Shown here: positions 58,611 to 64,000 of the stretch, piece by piece | Position numbering within the stretch: position 1 is the stretch's first letter | Layout of the letters: each line of letters opens with the position of its first letter | Source: Bacillota bacterium | GTDB lineage: Bacteria; Bacillota; Clostridia; Oscillospirales; Ruminococcaceae | Length of the DNA: 64,000 bases | Assembly: GCA_023388515.1 (NCBI GenBank) | Contig: JAEWGD010000012.1 | Coordinates: 23,525-87,524, forward strand | Reading direction: 5' to 3' | Translations under genes and position numbers: made by a program | Notes under the pieces: generated by a model | The model's database searches: none | Seen by the model: only the letters and a program-made list of their open reading frames with translations | What the model was told of the DNA's origin: nothing

Positions 58611-60122
58611 ATGAATAAAAGACCTGTTGCATTAATTATTATGGACGGTTTTGGTTATAATGACAGCGAGTTTGGAAATGCTATAAAGGCAGCAAATACG
58701 CCAAATTTTGATAGGTATTTAAAAGAATATCCTAATACGGAAATTGGTGCAAGTGGAATGGACGTGGGCTTGCCAGATGGACAGATGGGAAATTCAGAGG
58801 TTGGACATACAAATATCGGTGCAGGCAGAATTGTTTATCAGGAGCTTACAAGGATAACGAAGTCGATTTTAGACGGCGACTTTTTTACAAATGAAGCGAT
58901 AATAGGTGCGATTGAAAATTGCAAGAAAAAGAATACGGCTCTTCATTGCATGGGATTGCTTTCTAATGGTGGTGTACATAGCCATAATACCCATCTTTAT
59001 GGGATTTTAGAGGCAGCAAAAAAAGCTGGACTTGCTAAGGTTTATGTTCATTGCTTTATGGATGGACGTGATGTTCCTCCTATGAGTGGTGCTGGATTTA
59101 TTGAGCAATTACTTGAGAAAATGCAGGAAATTGGCGTTGGAGAGATTGATTCAATTTCAGGTCGTTATTATGCTATGGATAGGGATAACCGTTGGGATAG
59201 AGTTGAAAAGGCTTATTCTGCAATGGTTAAGGCTGAGGGGAATTTCAATGCTGACCCTGTTGATGTAATGAAAAAGTCATACGCTGAAGATGTAACTGAT
59301 GAGTTTATTGTTCCTACTATTTGTAATAAGGATGGTATGATTAAGTCTAATGATAGCGTGATTTTCTTCAATTTCCGTCCTGACCGTGCAAGAGAGATTA
59401 CTCGTACGTTTGTTGATGATGATTTCACTGGGTTTGAAAGAAATATGCTTTCTCTTTATTTCGTGTGCATGACTCAATATGACGTAACTATGCCAAATGT
59501 TAAGGTTGCATTTAAGCCACAGTCATTGAACAATACATTTGGCGAATATATTAGTCAAAATGGTAAGACACAGTTAAGAATTGCTGAAACTGAAAAATAT
59601 GCTCATGTAACATTCTTCTTTAACGGTGGGCTTGAAACTCCATTTGAAAATGAGGATAGGGCATTGATTGATTCGCCAAAGGTTGCAACTTATGATTTAC
59701 AGCCTGAAATGAGTGCTATTTTAGTTTGTGATGAGGTAGTTAAGCGTATCGAATCTGGGAAATATGATTCAATTATTCTTAACTATGCTAACTGCGACAT
59801 GGTAGGGCATACGGGCATTTTCGATGCGGCTAAGACTGCTGTTGAGGTTGTTGATAAATGTGTAGGCAGAACTGTTGATGCTGTTCTTGCACAGGGTGGA
59901 ATTGCGTTGATTACTGCTGATCATGGTAATGCTGATAAGATGTATGAGCCAGATGGTTCGCCATTCACTGCACATACAACAAATCCTGTTCCACTTATTG
60001 TAATTGGTGAGGATTGCAAGCTTCGTGATAATGGAGTTTTGGCCGACCTTGCACCAACTATGCTAAAGCTTTTAAACCTACCACAGCCTGTTGAGATGAC
60101 AGGAAAGTCAATTGTAATCTAA
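58611..60122 (+). CDS. gpmI: Cofactor-independent phosphoglycerate mutase
   Basis: The 503 residues begin 'RPVALIIMDGFGYNDSEFGNA' and hold the nucleophile Ser in 'PDGQMGNSEVGHTNIGAG' (about 62). Also present are 'HCFMDGRDVPPMSG', 'FNFRPDRAREIT' and metal sites 'NYANCDMVGHTG' and 'TADHGNADKM'. It interconverts 3- and 2-phosphoglycerate with manganese. It is in one transcription unit with tpiA. Confidence 0.97.
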   Translation: MNKRPVALIIMDGFGYNDSEFGNAIKAANTPNFDRYLKEYPNTEIGASGMDVGLPDGQMGNSEVGHTNIGAGRIVYQELTRITKSILDGDFFTNEAIIGAIENCKKKNTALHCMGLLSNGGVHSHNTHLYGILEAAKKAGLAKVYVHCFMDGRDVPPMSGAGFIEQLLEKMQEIGVGEIDSISGRYYAMDRDNRWDRVEKAYSAMVKAEGNFNADPVDVMKKSYAEDVTDEFIVPTICNKDGMIKSNDSVIFFNFRPDRAREITRTFVDDDFTGFERNMLSLYFVCMTQYDVTMPNVKVAFKPQSLNNTFGEYISQNGKTQLRIAETEKYAHVTFFFNGGLETPFENEDRALIDSPKVATYDLQPEMSAILVCDEVVKRIESGKYDSIILNYANCDMVGHTGIFDAAKTAVEVVDKCVGRTVDAVLAQGGIALITADHGNADKMYEPDGSPFTAHTTNPVPLIVIGEDCKLRDNGVLADLAPTMLKLLNLPQPVEMTGKSIVI

Positions 60123-60142
60123 TTTTTATATAAATATAGTAA

Positions 60143-60186
60143 AAAACAGGCATAAATCAAATACTGATTTATGCCTGTTTTAATTA
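60143..60186. terminator. Bidirectional terminator after gpmI
   Basis: A perfect 17-bp stem (60143-60159 with 60165-60181) and 5-nt loop. T-tracts lie on both strands, serving gpmI and the converging GDSL gene. Confidence 0.9.
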
Positions 60187-60208
60187 TTAAGTTGTAACTA
60201 TATTTGCA

Positions 60209-61672
60209 TTAGTGAATTTCAATAACGTCAATTATATATGAAGTTTCTATTGTAATTAAAGTTTCAGTTTCTTCCCCAGTAGTTACATCTTCAACGGTTG
60301 TTTCAGTTACTTCTATAGTAGTTACATCTTCAACTGTTGTTTCAGTTACTTCTATAGTAGTTACATCTTCAATTGTAGTTTCAGTTTCTTCTAGAGTTGT
60401 TTCTGTTACATCTGTTTCAACTGGCTGTGAATCAGGTCCTAATACATCTATTTTTTTACATAAGAATGAAGCAATCATCAAATTATCAGCCATATTTAAA
60501 ATACCGTCGTGCAAACAGTCTGCATTTTCTCTTTGAGAAGCATCCAAAGATACTGCTCCTACAATATACTTATTAAATACAATTATATCTAAAATTCTAA
60601 CTTCTCCATCTAAATCAACATCACCATACAATGCAACATAATCTTCAGGAGTTGTATCTGTTGGGTAAGTTGTTTCGCTTACAGCAATAGTTTCATCTGT
60701 TGTTACTTCTGAAGTTTCGTCTGTAGTCACTTCTGAAGTTTCGTCTGTAGATACTTCTGAAGTTTCATCTGTTGTTACAGTTGTTTCAACTGGGATTAGT
60801 TCTTCTAAAAGATCGCTTGGAATTAATGCAAGTTCTTCGGCAGAAAGTGTATTCAACATTGAACCGAAAACGCTCTCGTAGCTTACATCTTCAAGCACTG
60901 AAATAAACTGGCTAGCAATTTCCATATGACCAAGCTTGTTTGGGTGAATGTCCTGTGAATTAATGTTTGTGAAAAGCCATCCATATCCTTCAAAATTACT
61001 GTATGTGTCTACGATTGTTACACTATAAAGGCTTTTAATACCAGTGTTTAATGCTCCAAGATAGATATTTGAGAATGAATGTAAGTCAGCAAGTGCATTT
61101 CCACTTACAGTGTAAATCTCGAATGGATTGTAAACAGTTTGGAAAATAACTTCTGCATCAATGTTTAATGTGTCTATTGCTTGAGAAATTAACACAATAT
61201 TACTAACAGCAGTTGTCAAGTCTTGAGATAGTTTAGCACTTAAAGCGGAAACGGCTGTTTGGTCAGCAAGAATTTTATCCTTAGCATCAAGCCAAGTGTC
61301 GCTCTCTTCCATGTACTGTGACAATGCTGTTATAAGAGTTCCTAACATATCGTTACCACCGATTGAAATGCAAATTATCTCTGCCTCAGTAACTGCGTCA
61401 ATAACAGTTTCGTCTTCAGTAAGCAAACTAAGAAGATCAGCAGATGTACTGCCGTTTACAGAAAGATTTGAATAATTGGCATCAATATAGTCTGCAACAA
61501 TTTCTCCATAGGATTGTGTTCCCTCGTCTAGTCCATATCCAGTAGAAATACTGTCGCCAAGTATAAGGACATCTGGTGTTTCTGTTTCTGCTTCGACTGC
61601 AAAAATTCCAGATGTCATCACTGATGACGCTAAAACTACGGCAGTAAGCGTTGATAAGATTTTAATTTTCAT
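60209..61672 (-). CDS. Secreted SGNH/GDSL hydrolase with dockerin-like module and Thr-rich repeats
   Basis: The 487 residues comprise: signal peptide (1 to about 27); SGNH domain (about 32-260) with Ser in 'ILGDSISTGYG' (41), 'SIGGNDML' and Asp/His in 'DIHPNKLGH' (about 242); a TDETSEV-type repeat linker; a dockerin-like module (about 343-402) with one good loop 'DVDLDGEVRILD' and a worn second loop; and a C-terminal tail of 13-residue TETT.EDVTTIEV repeats. The tail after the dockerin is unusual, since dockerins commonly end the protein. It is likely a carbohydrate or acyl esterase acting outside the cell. Confidence 0.85.
   Translation of the reverse strand: MKIKILSTLTAVVLASSVMTSGIFAVEAETETPDVLILGDSISTGYGLDEGTQSYGEIVADYIDANYSNLSVNGSTSADLLSLLTEDETVIDAVTEAEIICISIGGNDMLGTLITALSQYMEESDTWLDAKDKILADQTAVSALSAKLSQDLTTAVSNIVLISQAIDTLNIDAEVIFQTVYNPFEIYTVSGNALADLHSFSNIYLGALNTGIKSLYSVTIVDTYSNFEGYGWLFTNINSQDIHPNKLGHMEIASQFISVLEDVSYESVFGSMLNTLSAEELALIPSDLLEELIPVETTVTTDETSEVSTDETSEVTTDETSEVTTDETIAVSETTYPTDTTPEDYVALYGDVDLDGEVRILDIIVFNKYIVGAVSLDASQRENADCLHDGILNMADNLMIASFLCKKIDVLGPDSQPVETDVTETTLEETETTIEDVTTIEVTETTVEDVTTIEVTETTVEDVTTGEETETLITIETSYIIDVIEIH
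60281..60400 (-). repeat. 39-bp tandem repeat (Thr/Glu/Val-rich tail)
   Basis: About three units beginning at 60281, 60320 and 60359, each 39 bp and nearly identical, encode the C-terminal TETTVEDVTTIEV repeats of the GDSL protein. Confidence 0.85.
60690..60785 (-). repeat. 24-bp tandem repeat (linker)
   Basis: Four 24-bp units (60690, 60714, 60738, 60762) encode T-T-D-E-T-S-E-V-type repeats between the hydrolase and dockerin modules. Confidence 0.85.
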
Positions 61673-61703
61673 AAGTTACCTCTTTATTTCAATTAATGTA
61701 ATA

Positions 61704-61732
61704 AAATTAACACATTTTATGCCATAAGTCAA
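61704..61732 (-). promoter_or_regulatory. Possible promoter of the GDSL gene
   Basis: On the minus strand TTGACT (61727-61732), 17 bp, TAATTT (61704-61709). The 338-bp gap 61673-62010 holds this and the divergent phosphohexomutase promoter; nothing else was seen. Confidence 0.5.
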
Positions 61733-61930
61733 GGTTATTGGTGGATATACACATAAAAATTAAATATTATTGTAACAGTTTCCAATTGTTTTAGGTCATA
61801 GTTAAAAAGTATTAGTGAATATTGTTGATTGAAATATAAAAAGAAATATGATAAAATAAAAACAGAAAACAGTGCGTATTCTCGTAATTGTAATATTACT
61901 TTTTGAAAAAATAATTTTTTTAAAATTCTG

Positions 61931-61958
61931 TTGCAATTTATTAGTATTATGGTATAAT
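61931..61958 (+). promoter_or_regulatory. Promoter of the phosphohexomutase gene
   Basis: TTGCAA (61931-61936), 16 bp, TATAAT (61953-61958) with an extended TGG before the -10. Confidence 0.75.
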
Positions 61959-62010
61959 ACTAATTAGTATTATTGTTATTTAATATCTGATATATTGGAG
62001 GATTATATAT

Positions 62011-63726
62011 ATGAATGTTCAAGAATTGTACAAGCTATGGCTTGAAAAGGCTGTTGAAGATGTGGATTTACAGACTGAATTGAAGTCTGTTGATGGAGAT
62101 GACCATGAAATAAATGATAGGTTTTATCGTAGTCTTGCGTTCGGTACAGGTGGATTAAGAGGTGTAATCGGTGCTGGAACAAATAGACTTAATATATATA
62201 CTATAAGACGTGCTACACAGGGATTGGCTGATTATGTGAATGAGGCTTTTGAAAATCCGTCAGTTGCTATCGCTTATGATAGCAGAATTAAATCAGATGT
62301 TTTTGCTCAGAATGCAGCTGGAGTTTTGGCTGCAAACGGTATTAAGGTTTATATTTATTCAGAATTGATGCCAACTCCTATGCTTTCATTCGCTGTAAGA
62401 GAGCTAAAATGCAATGCTGGTATTGTTGTTACTGCAAGCCATAATCCTGCGAAATATAATGGATATAAGGTTTATGGTGATGATGGCTGCCAAATGACAC
62501 TTGAGGCTGCTGAAATTGTTTTGAATAAAATAAATTCTGTTGATATGTTTGAGGGTGTTAAGATTTCACAGTTTGAAGAGGCTCTAAAAAGTGGAATGAT
62601 TGAATATATAAAGCAGGATGTTTTGGAGGCATACTATAATAATGTAATTGCTCAAGGTTTAAATGTTGAGCTTTGTGAAACAAGTGGGCTAAAGGTTGTT
62701 TATACTCCGTTGAATGGTGCTGGAAACAAGCCTGTTAGAAATATTTTAAAAAGAATAGGAATTAAAGATGTAGTTGTTGTGACTGAACAGGAAAATCCTG
62801 ATGGAAACTTCACTACTTGTCCATATCCTAATCCAGAAATCACTGAAGCTTTGAGTTTAGGTTTGAAATTATGTGAAACTGAAAAGCCAGACTTATTGCT
62901 TGCTACTGATCCCGATTGCGATAGGGTTGGGATTGCTGTTCCGTCCGATGATGGCTATGAGTTGTTCAGTGGTAATGAAGTTGGGGCAATGCTTTTGGAG
63001 TATATTTGTAGCGAAAGAACAAGACAAGGAACAATGCCAAAAGATCCTGTTACAGTTAAAACTATTGTTACAACTGATTTAGTTAGGGCAATTGCTAAGG
63101 AATATAATGTAGAGGTTTTTGAAGTACTTACTGGATTTAAGTTTATAGGTGAGCAGATTGGCTTTCTTGAGGATAAGGGTGAGGAAAGCAGATATATATT
63201 CGGATTTGAAGAAAGCTATGGTTACCTTGCGGGTAGTTATGTGCGTGATAAGGACGCAGTGGTTGGCTCAATGCTTATATGTGAAATGGCTGCTTTTTAT
63301 AGAACAAAGGGTATTTCGATGATACAAGCGAGAGAGAATATGTACAAGAAGTATGGTGTTTACGTTCACACTCAGAAGAGTTTTACTTTTGAAGGTAAAA
63401 CTGGTATGGAAAAAATGAGAGAGATAATGGGTGGTCTTCGTGAAAGTTCGCCTGCTGAAATTGGTGGATTGAAGGTTACGAAAATTTCTGACTATATAAA
63501 GAGCATTTCTGTTGATATGGAAACGGGTAAACAAACACAAATAACACTTCCTAAGTCGGATGTTTTGGTTTTTGAATTGACAGATGGGGCGAGTGCAATT
63601 ATTAGACCATCGGGAACTGAGCCAAAGATTAAGGTGTATTATACTACAACGGGTGCTGAAAAAGTTTCTGCTGAAAAGCTTGAAGCGAAAATCTCAGAAG
63701 AATTTCAGAGAATTCTAGGATTTTAA
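62011..63726 (+). CDS. Phosphoglucomutase/phosphomannomutase
   Basis: The 571 residues show the phosphohexomutase motifs: 'FGTGGLRGVIGAGTNRLN', the phosphoserine loop 'VVTASHNPAKYNGYK' (Ser about 143), the metal loop 'LATDPDCDRVGIA', the sugar loop 'FGFEESYGYLAG' and the phosphate loop 'RPSGTEPKIKVYY'. The length is that of the PgcA-type enzyme of Firmicutes. It feeds glucose-1-P or mannose-1-P. Monocistronic, with a hairpin at 63755. Confidence 0.95.
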   Translation: MNVQELYKLWLEKAVEDVDLQTELKSVDGDDHEINDRFYRSLAFGTGGLRGVIGAGTNRLNIYTIRRATQGLADYVNEAFENPSVAIAYDSRIKSDVFAQNAAGVLAANGIKVYIYSELMPTPMLSFAVRELKCNAGIVVTASHNPAKYNGYKVYGDDGCQMTLEAAEIVLNKINSVDMFEGVKISQFEEALKSGMIEYIKQDVLEAYYNNVIAQGLNVELCETSGLKVVYTPLNGAGNKPVRNILKRIGIKDVVVVTEQENPDGNFTTCPYPNPEITEALSLGLKLCETEKPDLLLATDPDCDRVGIAVPSDDGYELFSGNEVGAMLLEYICSERTRQGTMPKDPVTVKTIVTTDLVRAIAKEYNVEVFEVLTGFKFIGEQIGFLEDKGEESRYIFGFEESYGYLAGSYVRDKDAVVGSMLICEMAAFYRTKGISMIQARENMYKKYGVYVHTQKSFTFEGKTGMEKMREIMGGLRESSPAEIGGLKVTKISDYIKSISVDMETGKQTQITLPKSDVLVFELTDGASAIIRPSGTEPKIKVYYTTTGAEKVSAEKLEAKISEEFQRILGF

Positions 63727-63754
63727 TTATAGCTTACATTAAAGCAAGGTAACT

Positions 63755-63793
63755 ATTGGGCGACTTAATATATATTGAGTCGCTCAATTTATA
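63755..63793 (+). terminator. Hairpin after the phosphohexomutase gene
   Basis: ATTGGGCGACT (63755-63765) pairs with AGTCGCTCAAT (63778-63788; one G-U pair) but has a weak T-tail (TTATAC). Confidence 0.55.
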
Positions 63794-63893
63794 CATTATT
63801 AATAAAAAATCAACAAAAAGAGAAAGAATAGATTGAAAAAAAGTGATATATTAGATAAAGACAGATAAAAGCAAAATAAAACAGAAAAAACGC

Positions 63894-63922
63894 TTGACAA
63901 TTGTCTTTGAAAGTGATAGAAT
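63894..63922 (+). promoter_or_regulatory. Probable rRNA operon promoter at the right edge
   Basis: TTGACA (63894-63899), 17 bp, TAGAAT (63917-63922), with an A-rich tract upstream like an UP element. The downstream leader (AGTCGC..., then 'GAAGGTACGGCAATGAC' at the edge) resembles leaders before 16S rRNA in related clostridia. No rRNA sequence itself lies within the window. Confidence 0.5.
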
Positions 63923-64000
63923 ATATAAGTCGCCAAAACAGGGGCGAGAGGGAATAAGCCTTTAAGAGTCTGTTAAAAACGACGAAGGTACGGCAATGAC

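Noticed and set aside
1..64000. Insertion sequences or transposase genes
   Set aside because: None of the readable frames resembles a transposase and no terminal inverted repeats were noticed. The integrase is the only recombinase seen apart from RecT and RusA.

Overview
The window comes from a low-GC, Gram-positive anaerobe of the Ruminococcus type (Clostridia, Oscillospiraceae). The evidence is AT-rich DNA with strong GGAGG ribosome-binding sites and consensus sigma-A promoters, secreted polysaccharidases carrying dockerin modules (GH5, GH26 and a GDSL hydrolase), and the spoIIGA-sigE-sigG sporulation locus. The genus is an inference; no 16S sequence lies inside the window.

Layout. (1) Bases 1 to about 30,780 are the right-hand part of a siphovirus prophage whose left end, including tail tip, lysis genes and second att site, lies outside the window. 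Nearly all its genes are on the minus strand. Read from the right, they are: integrase, ImmA-like protease and repressor (plus strand); a divergent operator/promoter region; a Cro-like regulator; an antirepressor; about 20 small accessory genes (22-27 kb); a Rad50-like ATPase, RecT, an MBL nuclease-like protein, a GIY-YIG protein and SSB; a replication initiator with internal iterons; RusA; MazG; a DUF1492 regulator; terminase small and large subunits; portal; minor capsid; scaffold; capsid; head-tail connectors; major tail protein; tail chaperones; tape measure; and the start of a tail protein. The right end abuts the 3' end of a tRNA-Ser(CGA) gene, the probable attachment site. (2) Bases 31-35.5 kb hold a secreted glycine-rich repeat protein broken by one stop codon, rarA, and an S1-domain protein. 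(3) Bases 35.6-42.9 kb hold housekeeping genes (DUF951, prfA, Sua5/TsaC, coaE, M18 aminopeptidase) and spoIIGA-sigE-sigG. (4) Bases 42.9-54.7 kb hold gap, a degenerate sensor, GH5 and GH26 dockerin enzymes, a membrane-anchored GH25, an HD protein and a hybrid histidine kinase. (5) Bases 54.8-64 kb hold trmL, degV, pgk-tpiA-gpmI, a GDSL/dockerin protein, a phosphohexomutase and, at the right edge, what looks like an rRNA operon promoter.

How it fits together. In the immunity region a perfect minus-strand promoter (TTGACA-17-TATAAT) has a palindromic operator filling its spacer, so repressor binding would directly block lytic transcription. A second operator lies next to the presumed repressor promoter. 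A separate plus-strand promoter with a downstream hairpin and T-tract predicts a short RNA antisense to the lytic leader. Two phage genes appear to be expressed independently of the lytic programme: a bacterial-PH-domain gene in the tail module with its own promoter and terminator, and a 57-codon plus-strand gene with its own consensus promoter inside the early operon. Chromosomal promoters mostly show 17-bp spacers, and several of them decide the start codon of the gene they serve.

Limits: everything was read by eye. Family names rest on recognised motifs and gene order, not database searches.
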